In this document: in pieces, positions 56,258 through 64,000 of the stretch
How the letters are laid out: each line of letters begins with the position of its first letter
How positions within the stretch are numbered: position 1 is the stretch's first letter
From: RFSX01 sp964495785
Lineage (GTDB): Bacteria > Bacteroidota > Bacteroidia > Chitinophagales > Saprospiraceae
DNA length: 64,000 bases
Reading direction: 5' to 3'
Assembly: GCA_964495785.1 (NCBI GenBank)
Contig: CAZBXL010000006.1
Coordinates: 18,292 to 82,291, forward strand
Program-made: the position numbers and the translations under genes
The notes under the pieces: generated by a model
Database searches by the model: none
The model's input: the letters and a program-made list of their open reading frames with translations, nothing else
What the model was told of the DNA's origin: nothing

Positions 56258-56365
56258 GCTTAGCGTAATTGTTGGAATCTTGATTTATAAGATTTGTAGA
56301 TGACAGGATCTAGATAACAACCTTATCAAGAAATCCTATAATCCTAATAATCAAGATTCTGACAA
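56258..56365. repeat. structured direct repeat, copy 1
   Basis: A ~108 bp element, about 83 per cent identical without gaps to copy 2 at 56839-56946. The core, 56288-56345, differs at only three positions. It folds back: an outer 11-base inverted repeat GAATCTTGATT (56275-56285) / AATCAAGATTC (56349-56359), then AGGAT (56305-56309) / ATCCT (56333-56337), and GATAA (56313-56317) / TTATC (56323-56327). It begins exactly after the stop of the S46 gene. Confidence 0.85.
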
Positions 56366-56442
56366 AAAAGTAACAGTTTTTTAATTCACAAAAATCTTAG
56401 AGGATTAGATAAGTATGTATCAAATTGATTAAATATATCAAA

Positions 56443-56844
56443 ATGAAAGCTTCCGACTTTGATGATCTAACATATAAAATAAATGGCTGCGCTATGAAAG
56501 TGCACAACACACTTGGTAACGGATTTCAGGAAGTAATATATCAGAGATGCTTAGAAATTGAATTTGCAGAAGCAGGAATTAATTATCAACGTGAGCAAGA
56601 ACAAAGAATTTATTATAATGGTAACGAGGTCGGTACCAGAAGAGCAGACTTTATAATTGAAGACAAGATAGTTGTAGAAATAAAAGCGCAAATTAATCTC
56701 GAAAAAGTCCATCTTGCTCAAGCGAAAAACTACGTAGTCGCATATGACAAACCTATAGGTCTACTCCTCAACTTTGGATCTGAAAGCCTACAAATTAAAA
56801 AGGTTTACAACAATAATTATTTTCCAATAATAAAAAGTGCTTAG
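56443..56844 (+). CDS. GxxExxY family protein (PD-(D/E)XK-like)
   Basis: A 133-aa member of the GxxExxY family (signature GNGFQEVIY near 31), which Pfam groups with PD-(D/E)XK nucleases. RADFIIEDKIVVEIKA (near 69) holds the Asp and the ExK that would form the metal site. Function is not established. ATG 56443 (MKASDFDDLTYKI) fits the family; a TTG at 56425 would add six residues. The gene lies between two copies of a structured repeat, and its last codons overlap the second copy. Family members are often present in several copies per genome, which suggests it is a mobile or dispersing cassette. Confidence 0.85.
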   Translation: MKASDFDDLTYKINGCAMKVHNTLGNGFQEVIYQRCLEIEFAEAGINYQREQEQRIYYNGNEVGTRRADFIIEDKIVVEIKAQINLEKVHLAQAKNYVVAYDKPIGLLLNFGSESLQIKKVYNNNYFPIIKSA

Positions 56845-56946
56845 AATAATTGTTGAAATATCGACATGTAAGATTTGTAGATGACAGGATTTAGATAACG
56901 ACCTTATCAAGGAATCCTATAATCCTCAACATTGAAACTCTGACAA
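56839..56946. repeat. structured direct repeat, copy 2
   Basis: The partner of copy 1. It begins inside the last codon of the GxxExxY gene (GCT TAG) and ends two bases before the end of the opposing lipoprotein gene. The inner nested stems AGGAT/ATCCT (56886-56890, 56914-56918) and GATAA/TTATC (56894-56898, 56904-56908) are intact, but the outer 11-base arms of copy 1 are not conserved here. Confidence 0.85.
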
Positions 56947-56948
56947 TC

Positions 56949-57236
56949 TTAGAACTTACTCACTTTATCAATGACATGATCTGGAGTCGGAGGCTTGATT
57001 GGTTTTTCGGGAAAATTAAGTGTATCAAATAGTTTAGTATTAATCCATCTATCGATCTGAGCATTGACACGAACTTGTGCTGCATTCTCTGCTGAGCGGA
57101 TACAGTCTCTTTTTCTTCTTGCTAATAATGCGTCCCTCCGCTCACCATAGTACTGCTCTATGAGTGCTTTCTTATCTGGCAGGTCTTGAGTACACCCTAC
57201 TAAAGTAATGAATAAGATAAATACAAATGTTCTCAT
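56949..57236 (-). CDS. hypothetical lipoprotein (95 aa)
   Basis: A small envelope protein with a lipoprotein signal (MRTFVFILFITLVGC, Cys at 15) and a basic, Arg-rich middle (GERRDALLARRKRDCIRSAEN), ending in a Pro-rich segment. I recognise no family. It is the last gene of the lptB-type operon and overlaps the preceding lipoprotein gene by four bases (ATGA). Confidence 0.6.
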   Translation of the reverse strand: MRTFVFILFITLVGCTQDLPDKKALIEQYYGERRDALLARRKRDCIRSAENAAQVRVNAQIDRWINTKLFDTLNFPEKPIKPPTPDHVIDKVSKF

Positions 57237-57493
57237 TTTCTGATGAGTTCTTTAGCCAATTTTAATTCCTTTTCCTTTATAGAATCTAATGCTTTATAGT
57301 AGTATTCTGGATAATGCACGTCGCAGAGTGTGTCTCCCACTTTTTTTAGAGAATCTCTATGAATTCTAAATAAAGAATCTGCAGTTCTCTTAGCTGATTT
57401 CTGTATCTCGAGACTCTCGTACTCTCCACATGAAGAGAAAATAAATAAGACGATCATAGATAGCAAACAATATGTACCAAAGTGTTTATTCAT
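57233..57493 (-). CDS. hypothetical lipoprotein (86 aa)
   Basis: A small lipoprotein (MNKHFGTYCLLSMIVLFIFSSC, Cys at 22) with a helical, Lys/Asp/Ser-rich body. It overlaps the 3' end of the lptB gene by eight bases and the next lipoprotein gene by four. No family recognised. The arrangement suggests that it belongs to the same transcript as lptB and may work at the envelope. Confidence 0.6.
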   Translation of the reverse strand: MNKHFGTYCLLSMIVLFIFSSCGEYESLEIQKSAKRTADSLFRIHRDSLKKVGDTLCDVHYPEYYYKALDSIKEKELKLAKELIRK

Positions 57494-58232
57494 TATCTGT
57501 TAGTATCACTTTTTTAAGTTCAAAATTCTTTCCTAAATATACTTTACGGACAATCTCATCTTCAGCTAACTGTTCTGATGTACCCGACCTTAATATTTTT
57601 CCTTCAAACATAAGATAAGCCCTATCTGTAATCGATAATGTCTCTCTGACATTATGGTCAGTAATGAGAATACCTATATTTTTTTGTGCCAGCTTAGAGA
57701 CTATAATTTGTATATCTTCTACGGCAATCGGATCTATACCCGCAAATGGTTCATCCAATAAAATAAACTTAGGTGAGGATGCTAATGCTCGTGCAATTTC
57801 TGTACGTCGTCGTTCTCCTCCAGAAAGAGAGTCTCCGATGTTCTTGCGTACTTTCTCTAGACCAAATTCTTCTATCAGCGATTCTAACTTATCTTTCTGT
57901 TCTGCCTTAGACAATTTTGTCATCTCAAGAATCGCAGATATATTATCTTCTACAGACAGCTTTCTGAATATGGAAGCCTCCTGTGGCAGGTATCCTATTC
58001 CTTTGCGAGCTCTCTTATACATCGGGTATGAGGTGATATCTAAGTCATCAAGAAAAACTTGTCCGCTGTTAGGCTTGACAAATCCTACTGTCATATAGAA
58101 CGTCGTTGTCTTACCCGCTCCATTGGGACCAAGTAGACCTACGATCTCTCCTTGCTTGACACTAACGTCAACGGACTGGACTACCGTTCGGGCTCCATAT
58201 TTCTTAACAAGATTACTGGCTCTTAATTCCAT
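57486..58232 (-). CDS. lptB: LPS export ABC transporter ATP-binding protein LptB
   Basis: The ATPase that powers the LptB2FG lipopolysaccharide extractor. The 248-aa protein has Walker A GPNGAGKTTTFYM, the Q-loop, signature LSGGERRRTEIARAL, Walker B KFILLDEPFAGIDPI and the H-loop ITDHNVRETLSITDRAYLM, the last being typical of LptB. I use the ATG at 58232; the TTG one codon upstream is unlikely. It overlaps the Ig-like lipoprotein gene by 20 bases. LptF, LptG, LptC and LptA are not in this window. Confidence 0.93.
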   Translation of the reverse strand: MELRASNLVKKYGARTVVQSVDVSVKQGEIVGLLGPNGAGKTTTFYMTVGFVKPNSGQVFLDDLDITSYPMYKRARKGIGYLPQEASIFRKLSVEDNISAILEMTKLSKAEQKDKLESLIEEFGLEKVRKNIGDSLSGGERRRTEIARALASSPKFILLDEPFAGIDPIAVEDIQIIVSKLAQKNIGILITDHNVRETLSITDRAYLMFEGKILRSGTSEQLAEDEIVRKVYLGKNFELKKVILTDNE

Positions 58233-59859
58233 CAAATACTTGATTAATATCTAAAGTAAATTCTATATCCCATCCCGCTCTTAATTCCTCTAAGGGTACT
58301 TCTACGAGTCGTTCTGATTGTCTTTTTAATATAACATCTCCAGGTGTCCACATGTTGTCTTGTACGACATCTTCTATTACTCTCAGAGAATACATACCTG
58401 ATTCTAATCTATTGAGCTGAAAACTTGTATCAGTTTTAATAGTCATTTTTTTTATAACCGTCTCCGCTTTGATGACGTGTATTGCATAGGATGTTGTGTC
58501 TACATTAGTGACATTGATATTAAGGTTGCCCAGTTCTCCAGGGTCTTTTACTGTTACTGTAAAGGTTGTCGTATCCTTGATTCGTAGCCCGTAGATATCC
58601 TCTACCAAATCAGGATACAACGTCAGATCATAGGTACTGTCTACCTCTAAGCTATCATATCTTAATATCAAAGATCGTGCTTCATATGTGTAGTCAATTA
58701 GATCGTATACAGCGCTACTGTCAGAGAGGCTTAACTTCAAAGAATCAGAAGCTTTGAGATAATGCGTAAACTCTAAACGTATACTGTCATCCCTGTAGAT
58801 AGAGATATTCTTATTTTGAGTTTTAGCGAAAGACAGGTTTCCATCAGACATACTATCTCGAGCTCTTTTATTAAATATTGTATCCTGCCTATCGTCGTAT
58901 TTTATTAGATAAAAGGTGGAGTCATTATCTAACTCAGTATGCCATATTAATACCGTATCGCCGGATGTCGTTGCAGTGATCTCATTTCCATTAATGTCAT
59001 TAACTACATAATCATCAGGCAGTCTATTATAGAGTGCTTTGATTAATCCTTTTTTTGCTTGCTTAGTAGATAATAATTGAGGTTCATCTACCTCATCAAA
59101 TATCTCTAAGTCGATCACCTTAGTAATCGTATCCTTGAGAATAATTAACGAGTCTAAAAATCCAATTTGCTCTGTAGGCAAATCATAGATGTAATTTACA
59201 TTTTCGTCTTTAAGAGCATATATTCTAAACGTATCCTCTCTCAAGTTTTTTAATGAGAATGCACCTTGGTCATCTGTCTTTGTAAAATAAAATGGTTTGG
59301 AAGTAGTAACGACTGTATCCGACAAGTCATCATACAACATGACCAATACGCCTTCTCTCGGTTTATTATCATATGCATCTACAACTGATCCGCTTATACT
59401 TAGTGAGTCGATCTTATCTCCCGTAGAAAAAACAAAAATGAAGTTTTTAAGTACATTGCCAACTGTAAAATCTCTAATGGCGTCACCAAAATTTATTTGA
59501 TAAGTTGCATCGGGTTTTAAAACCTCTTCTTCAGAAAATGTAAAAATTGTTCGCTTCCCTTTGACTTCAAATTTAAATGGATAACTCAAGGGTGGAGAGA
59601 CGACAACTTCCTCAATTGGATTCTGAATGACTATCCATTCATCAAATTCAAAGACTATTTTTTTATCATTAAAATATGTTTGATAGTTAGGGCTGGAGTT
59701 TGCCTCTATTAAGACAGGTTCTTGCGTATCTTTAGGACCACCCGTAGGTATTCCTAATTGAGCACAAGAGATCATAGTTAATGTTATAACCGTAATCACT
59801 ATCGTTCCTATAAGCTTATAGTGTCCTATACTATGATCTTTACGAATCTGCTCTTTCAC
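58213..59859 (-). CDS. Ig-like domain lipoprotein
   Basis: A 548-aa lipoprotein (lipobox LTMISC, Cys near 32) of a conserved Bacteroidota family beginning CAQLGIPTGGPKDTQEPVL, with an N-terminal Big_5-type Ig-like domain (FNDKKIVFEFDEWI, near 65-75) and several beta-sandwich domains. Function unknown; the position between xerD and lptB may reflect a housekeeping cell-envelope role. The start is GTG at 59859 (the only usable codon before an upstream stop), two bases after the xerD stop. Confidence 0.8.
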   Translation of the reverse strand: MKEQIRKDHSIGHYKLIGTIVITVITLTMISCAQLGIPTGGPKDTQEPVLIEANSSPNYQTYFNDKKIVFEFDEWIVIQNPIEEVVVSPPLSYPFKFEVKGKRTIFTFSEEEVLKPDATYQINFGDAIRDFTVGNVLKNFIFVFSTGDKIDSLSISGSVVDAYDNKPREGVLVMLYDDLSDTVVTTSKPFYFTKTDDQGAFSLKNLREDTFRIYALKDENVNYIYDLPTEQIGFLDSLIILKDTITKVIDLEIFDEVDEPQLLSTKQAKKGLIKALYNRLPDDYVVNDINGNEITATTSGDTVLIWHTELDNDSTFYLIKYDDRQDTIFNKRARDSMSDGNLSFAKTQNKNISIYRDDSIRLEFTHYLKASDSLKLSLSDSSAVYDLIDYTYEARSLILRYDSLEVDSTYDLTLYPDLVEDIYGLRIKDTTTFTVTVKDPGELGNLNINVTNVDTTSYAIHVIKAETVIKKMTIKTDTSFQLNRLESGMYSLRVIEDVVQDNMWTPGDVILKRQSERLVEVPLEELRAGWDIEFTLDINQVFDGIKSQ

Positions 59860-59861
59860 TT

Positions 59862-60770
59862 TTACTGTACTCTATTTCTTGGATGAAAACGCATGATCGT
59901 ATCTCTTAAGTATTCTCTATCTATATGCGTATATATTTCTGTAGTGATAATAGACTCATGCCCTAACATATCTTGTACTGCACGTAAGTCAGCACCACCT
60001 TCTACCAGATGTGTCGCAAAAGAATGTCTGAATGTATGAGGACTTACTTTTTTCTTAATACCTGCCAGAGCTGTAAGGTTTTTTATAATTGTGAATATCA
60101 TAACACGACTTAGTCCTCGTCCTCTCCTATTGAGATAAAGGAAATCTTCAAAACCTGGCTTAATATCCATCTTATTCCGATAATTATTTATATAGATATT
60201 ATTCTGCTTAATAGCATCTGGTGCTATCGGAACTATACGTTCTTTATTGCCCTTACCGATGACCTTGACATACTCTTCTTCCGCGTAGAAGTTTGATAAT
60301 TTTAATGTCACCAATTCTGTAACTCTAAGACCACATGCGTATAGTGTTTCTAACATGGCTCTATTTCTATGACCAGTGGGCTCACTCATGTCTATCGCAG
60401 AAAATAATTGATTTATTTCCTCAATAGAAAGCACATCAGGAATCTTACGAGCTAACTTGGGACCATCTATTAATCCCGTAGGATCATCATCCATCATATT
60501 CTCCACAAGAAGATACTTGTAGAAGGCTCTAACGCCAGAGATAATCCTCGCTTGAGTCCGATCTCCCAATCCTAAGTTGTGTATATATGCAATAAATTCT
60601 TGCAGATACGGGTAAGTTACTTCTATAGGGCTAAGCTTAGATCCCTTAATAGAAATATACTCTGCTAACTTACTGATATCTCTTATGTAAGCCTCTACAG
60701 AGTTCTCAGACATGGACCGTTCTAAGATCATGTAGTTTTTAAATCCTAATATAGTTGACTTCCAATCCAT
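59862..60770 (-). CDS. xerD: tyrosine recombinase XerD
   Basis: A 302-aa site-specific recombinase. The N-terminal SAM-like DNA-binding domain (about 10-100) is followed by the catalytic domain with the RHRHY set: Arg in ACGLRVTELVTL, Lys in the beta hairpin IGKGNKERIVPI, HTFRHSFATHLVEGGADLR, LGHESI and the nucleophilic Tyr in TTEIYTHID. It resolves chromosome dimers at dif. It is the first gene of a run xerD, Ig-like, lptB and two lipoproteins with overlaps or two-base gaps. Confidence 0.92.
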   Translation of the reverse strand: MDWKSTILGFKNYMILERSMSENSVEAYIRDISKLAEYISIKGSKLSPIEVTYPYLQEFIAYIHNLGLGDRTQARIISGVRAFYKYLLVENMMDDDPTGLIDGPKLARKIPDVLSIEEINQLFSAIDMSEPTGHRNRAMLETLYACGLRVTELVTLKLSNFYAEEEYVKVIGKGNKERIVPIAPDAIKQNNIYINNYRNKMDIKPGFEDFLYLNRRGRGLSRVMIFTIIKNLTALAGIKKKVSPHTFRHSFATHLVEGGADLRAVQDMLGHESIITTEIYTHIDREYLRDTIMRFHPRNRVQ

Positions 60771-60849
60771 TAATCACTCAAATGTATCACTATGGTATGT
60801 AGTAGATCAAAAAAAGTCTGTATTTTCAGATAATAATAACAAAAACCTT

Positions 60850-61293
60850 ATGAGACATCAGCATTATATCTTCGTTACATTATTTTTTTTGCTTCCTTTT
60901 ATCACATACGGTCAAGTCCTTTTAGACCATGACCAAAAACTTCTCCAAGATTATAACTGGATATTCGACACTAATGTCAAACATGCTTGTAACCAACCCA
61001 ATAAAACGGCTGTCATAGAGACGCATGTAGATAAGTGTAATTTTATAAATGACTTTAGCATGTTTCCTAATCCAGCTTCAGACATTGTCCAGATAGATTT
61101 TTCAGGAAGAAAAGCTTCTACTAAGGTTTTCATTTCTAATCTTAACGGACAACTTATCTATTCTAAAAACTTAGAGGACTTTAGCGGGCAAGAAAATCTC
61201 TCTGTGCAACTACAAAGTTATCCAGCAGGAATATACGTCATTACAATAGCACAGAACGATGAGACGTTCATCAGAAAATTAGTCATAGAATAA
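60850..61293 (+). CDS. secreted protein with T9SS C-terminal sorting domain
   Basis: A 147-aa protein with a signal peptide (MRHQHYIFVTLFFLLPFITYGQ) and a C-terminal type A sorting domain (FSMFPNPASDIVQIDF near 77, NLNGQLIYSKNL, SYPAGIYVITIAQNDETF, ending RKLVIE). The N-terminal 50 residues show no known enzyme. The domain should direct the protein through the type IX secretion system to the surface. It is short, so it may be a small surface adhesin or a remnant of a larger one. Confidence 0.83.
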   Translation: MRHQHYIFVTLFFLLPFITYGQVLLDHDQKLLQDYNWIFDTNVKHACNQPNKTAVIETHVDKCNFINDFSMFPNPASDIVQIDFSGRKASTKVFISNLNGQLIYSKNLEDFSGQENLSVQLQSYPAGIYVITIAQNDETFIRKLVIE

Positions 61294-61304
61294 GAATTAT
61301 CTCT

Positions 61305-61673
61305 ATGGACGAAATACTACATATCACTACTGACGAGACTAAAGAGTTTCTTACTGAAGAACGTTGCCATATCATAGAGTTACTCAATAATCCGGAAGAT
61401 AGATCTTCGTCTATCGCAAGAGCTCGTGTAGAACCTGATGTCACTACAGCATGGCACCGGCTTAAAGATACCGCTGAGATGTACTATATCTTAGAAGGAG
61501 AAGGCCTTATGGAAATAGGAGAAGACTACACACAACGAGTCGCAAAAAATGATATTATAAAAATCCCAAGAAACACCTCTCAGCGAATTACAAATACTGG
61601 CATAGTAGATTTAGTGTTTTTATGTTTCTGTGTACCTGCTTTCGGAGTAGAGAATTATGAGGGCTTGGAGTAG
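61305..61673 (+). CDS. cupin domain protein
   Basis: A 122-aa protein with one double-stranded beta-helix. The metal-binding pattern is partly seen as TTAWHRLKDTAEMYYILEGEG and then RVAKNDIIKIPRNTSQRITNTG. Small cupins bind metals and act as isomerases, dioxygenases or regulators; the function is open. It follows the T9SS-sorted protein gene by 11 bases and may share its transcript. Confidence 0.8.
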   Translation: MDEILHITTDETKEFLTEERCHIIELLNNPEDRSSSIARARVEPDVTTAWHRLKDTAEMYYILEGEGLMEIGEDYTQRVAKNDIIKIPRNTSQRITNTGIVDLVFLCFCVPAFGVENYEGLE

Positions 61674-61762
61674 ATTTGCTTAATCCTTATCCCTGACAGT
61701 AGAGACAATCAATCCTCATGAGTTAACTGAAAGTAGGTAAAATCCTTTACCTCTTTATAAAT

Positions 61763-61791
61763 AAAAAACCAGGAGTCCTTAAACTCCCGGT
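61763..61791 (-). terminator. intrinsic terminator of the 62 kb lipoprotein gene
   Basis: On the minus strand, ACCGGGAGT (61791-61783) with ACTCCTGGT (61776-61768) forms a nine-position stem with one A/C mismatch, followed by TTTTTT (61768-61763). It lies 104 bases beyond the stop of the minus-strand lipoprotein gene that ends at 61895. Confidence 0.55.
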
Positions 61792-61894
61792 CGTATACTA
61801 ACCTATGTCATGGAAGATTTATTTCTATAAAATTAATAGGCTAGTGTCTGTTGGCTTTCGTTTATGAGGCGTTAGAAATAATTGATTATTAAAA

Positions 61895-62611
61895 TTATTG
61901 GACAAGTGCCCAAGTCTCATCTGTATGTAAATCCACGATTGCAATGATGCCTTCTTTCTTTGTTGCATAGAATATATAATGATCACTTGTTGGTTTTATG
62001 AGTTGCATTACATTGTTGTATGTATGTGGGCCCACAGTCAGTTCTTCTTTTATAGTTGTTTCATATTTCCAGTTGCTGTGATCTTCGTCTCGGTTATCTA
62101 TAGGTTTATACTCAAGATAAATTGATCCACATGGATCATCATATGATATTTTAAGTAGCTCACATAATGGCTTGCGTTCGCCTTTTCTTAATCTTGGTGC
62201 CCATATCGAAGCATTAATTTTTATTGTATTTGATCGACTATCTGCAAACTTTATTGTTCTTTCTTCTTTATCACATAGGTAGATTATGTTATTTATAAAA
62301 TCATCGTTTTCCGTTTCCTCAAAAATAATTTCTTGTGGTGCCACTTTATTAAAAGTCCAATACTCGATATTTACAGGTGTTTCTGGTGTCAATTCTTTTG
62401 AAGTATTTATCGTCGATGATTTGCCTAAGCCCTCCGTATCATTAGAGAGCTTGTAAAATTTAAGTTCTTCTGTATTTTCATAGAAACTAAAAAAATCTAA
62501 AGTCTCATCACTTAGATATATCGGATCTAATGTTACTGTCTCATAGGAAGCTTCTCCGCATGAAACAAAACAAAATATTGTGCAGATTAGGATAGATTTA
62601 ATGACTTTCAT
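61895..62611 (-). CDS. hypothetical lipoprotein (238 aa)
   Basis: An envelope lipoprotein (MKVIKSILICTIFCFVSC, Cys at 18) with a beta-rich body, acidic and rich in Thr, Asn and Tyr. Several segments (RPLCELLKISYDDPCGSIY, HTYNNVMQLIKP) look like a conserved beta-sandwich, but I recognise no family. It is monocistronic and followed by a terminator. Confidence 0.62.
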   Translation of the reverse strand: MKVIKSILICTIFCFVSCGEASYETVTLDPIYLSDETLDFFSFYENTEELKFYKLSNDTEGLGKSSTINTSKELTPETPVNIEYWTFNKVAPQEIIFEETENDDFINNIIYLCDKEERTIKFADSRSNTIKINASIWAPRLRKGERKPLCELLKISYDDPCGSIYLEYKPIDNRDEDHSNWKYETTIKEELTVGPHTYNNVMQLIKPTSDHYIFYATKKEGIIAIVDLHTDETWALVQ

Positions 62612-62670
62612 GATTATACTTCTTTGGTTAATAATTACCTTATAAAAGTATGATCATCATTTAGATATTG

Positions 62671-62705
62671 CGTCTCAGTATCATTAATCGGCTTACTATG
62701 AGACG
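62671..62705. repeat. inverted repeat followed by T-run
   Basis: CGTCTCA (62671-62677) and TGAGACG (62699-62705) form a seven-pair stem, extendable by three pairs with a bulge, loop about 21 bases; TTTTT follows on the plus strand. The flanking genes are both on the minus strand, so in terms of transcription direction it does not match a terminator. It lies between the PLP enzyme gene and the lipoprotein gene. Confidence 0.5.
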
Positions 62706-62824
62706 TTTTTGGGAGTCTTGATACCTTAGATTGGAGGATTTGAGACTTATATAGGCATTCGACAAAAGTCAGTTACCATAATCCTATATCACTATTAAGA
62801 TGAAAACGCTACTCAGACAATAAA

Positions 62825-63997
62825 CTACTCACACAAGCTCAAGGCCTGATCCAAATCTTCAACCAAATCCTCTTTAGCTTCCAAGCCTACAGATATTCTG
62901 ATGATACTTTCGTTGATGCCCATAGCCGCAAATTTGTCAGGGCTCAATTCTTTGAGATATGAGATCACTGGTGCATAGACGAGACTGTCATGACCTCCCC
63001 AACTGACACCCAATTTAAATAATTGTAGTGCATTGACGAAGGCTTTGATCTTAGAGATATCTTTTGTTTTCAGTTCAAAGCTCATTAGGCCTGAGTATCC
63101 TGACATTTGTTTTTGACCTAAGTCATACTGTTCAAAGCTTTTCATGCCAGGCCAGAATACTCTATGAACAGCTGGATGTATAGATAGAAATTCAGAAAGG
63201 TGAAATGCATTTTCTTGATGAGCTTTCATACGTAATGATAATGTACGCAAACTTCTCGTGATCAACCATCCTTCAAAAGGTGCCATTTTAGCACCCAACA
63301 ATTCGTGTTCTGCTAAGATGATCTCATCTATTATTTCTTTGCTTCCTACCACTACACCAGCCACCACGTCGCTATGTCCACAGATATACTTAGATACAGA
63401 ATGAATTTCTATATCGATACCTAAGTCAAGCGGTTTCTGAAATAACGGTGATGCCCAAGTATTATCTATAGCTGTCTTAATATTATGTTGTCTGGCAATT
63501 GCAGAAATGGCCTTGAGATCTTGAAGCTCAAATGTAAGCGACGCTGGACTCTCAAGATATATCAGTGTTGTATTATCCTGTATCGCAGCTTTGATTTCTT
63601 CTACATTCTTACCATCAACAAAGGTCGCAGTGATGTTGAGTTTATTTTTGAGATATTTATTTATAAAATTATTAGTTGGACCATAAATATTCTTGATGGT
63701 AATAATATGATCGCCAGCTTTGACACAATGTAATATAGCACTTGTTACAGCTGCTATTCCTGAAGCACATAGTTTAGCCTTTTCGCCGTGACATAGCTTA
63801 GCAATTTTATCTTCTGCTACTTGTACTGTAGGGTTAAGCAATCTTGAGTATAAATAATTGCTGGCCTTATCATCAAATGCTCTATCTATATCATCCCAAT
63901 TATCAAATGTAAAAAGTGAATTTTGATAAAGTGGAGGCACTACTGCACCATGCTGATCTTTATATGTATCATGGTTGAGAATCGTCTCATCTTTCAT
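62825..63997 (-). CDS. Cys/Met metabolism PLP enzyme (trans-sulfuration family)
   Basis: A 390-aa PLP-dependent enzyme of the MetB/MetC/MetZ family. It has the substrate-binding NYLYSRLLNPTVQVAEDKIA near 47-66, GIAAVTSAIL, ESPASLTFELQD, AIDNTWASP and the PLP Lys in SVSKYICGHSD (Lys203), followed by the C-terminal EDLVEDLDQAL. Cystathionine beta-lyase, gamma-synthase and methionine gamma-lyase are all possible; the sequence alone does not separate them. The gene is complete, starting with ATG three bases from the window end. Confidence 0.88.
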   Translation of the reverse strand: MKDETILNHDTYKDQHGAVVPPLYQNSLFTFDNWDDIDRAFDDKASNYLYSRLLNPTVQVAEDKIAKLCHGEKAKLCASGIAAVTSAILHCVKAGDHIITIKNIYGPTNNFINKYLKNKLNITATFVDGKNVEEIKAAIQDNTTLIYLESPASLTFELQDLKAISAIARQHNIKTAIDNTWASPLFQKPLDLGIDIEIHSVSKYICGHSDVVAGVVVGSKEIIDEIILAEHELLGAKMAPFEGWLITRSLRTLSLRMKAHQENAFHLSEFLSIHPAVHRVFWPGMKSFEQYDLGQKQMSGYSGLMSFELKTKDISKIKAFVNALQLFKLGVSWGGHDSLVYAPVISYLKELSPDKFAAMGINESIIRISVGLEAKEDLVEDLDQALSLCE

Positions 63998-64000
63998 ACT

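Noticed and set aside
61674..61760. AATCC-containing spacer after the cupin gene as a third copy of the 56.3 kb repeat
   Set aside because: The nested stems AGGAT/ATCCT and GATAA/TTATC are absent.
62720..62800. AATCCT- and GGATT-rich stretch that recalls the 56.3 kb repeat
   Set aside because: Only short matches with no shared order; alignment beyond six to eight bases fails.

Overview
This is a 64 kb piece of an AT-rich draft scaffold, with three runs of exactly 100 N, from a bacterium of the phylum Bacteroidota. The phylum call rests on type IX secretion parts (a PorP/SprF protein, a PorE-like TPR/propeller/OmpA protein, PorQ, and a protein with a T9SS C-terminal sorting domain), on several families largely confined to that phylum (DUF4175, DUF2723/GT117, DUF2279, DUF4834-like, an Ig-like lipoprotein) and on promoter-like TAnnTTTG boxes. 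I cannot fix the family or genus. Coding is dense, with no gene-free stretch over about 300 bases. I see no rRNA, tRNA, CRISPR array or insertion sequence.

Layout. 0-6.2 kb (minus): RsbW-like ATPase, DUF4175 coiled-coil membrane protein, S37-type peptidase, mevalonate-kinase-like GHMP kinase. 6.2-14 kb (plus): small membrane protein, mfd, two PH-domain membrane proteins, a DUF4834-like mini-protein, an RluA-type pseudouridine synthase, thiL, then gap 1. 14-21 kb: trmB, an outer-membrane barrel, prfA, an ECF sigma factor with a small partner, pdeM, a YebC-family protein, gap 2, rpoN. 21-32.7 kb: Xaa-Pro aminopeptidase, PfkB kinase, bioY, M1 aminopeptidase, then the PorE-like and PorP pair and a DUF2279 protein. 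32.8-41 kb: M28 peptidase, rpiB, GT117 protein, PorQ, a MORN-type lipoprotein, and an acidic PDZ protein. 41-47 kb: pabB-pabC, galK, a DUF4287 protein, a TPR protein, GGGP synthase and rsgA. 47-51 kb: a polytopic membrane protein and an RND/MMPL exporter cut by gap 3. 51-57 kb is the most accessory-looking part: M20D amidohydrolase, a higBA toxin-antitoxin module with a palindromic operator, a YwaF-type membrane protein, a DPP11-like S46 peptidase, and a GxxExxY (PD-(D/E)XK-like) gene bracketed by two copies of a ~108 bp structured repeat. 57-64 kb: an lptB operon with xerD, a T9SS-sorted protein, a cupin, a lipoprotein and a Cys/Met PLP enzyme.

How it fits together. Six peptidases (S37, M24B, M1, M28, M20D, S46) and the T9SS/outer-membrane genes fit a cell that digests proteins and peptides at its envelope. 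Mevalonate kinase plus GGGP synthase points to mevalonate-derived isoprenoids and possibly archaeal-type ether-lipid precursors. pabB-pabC, thiL and bioY cover cofactors.

Most notable: the GxxExxY gene between the structured direct repeats (56.26-56.95 kb); a PorQ gene whose signal peptide is only encoded if translation starts at a CTG just downstream of a perfect -7 box; frequent TTG/GTG starts; the Arg666 specificity residue of the S46 peptidase; and the higBA operator.
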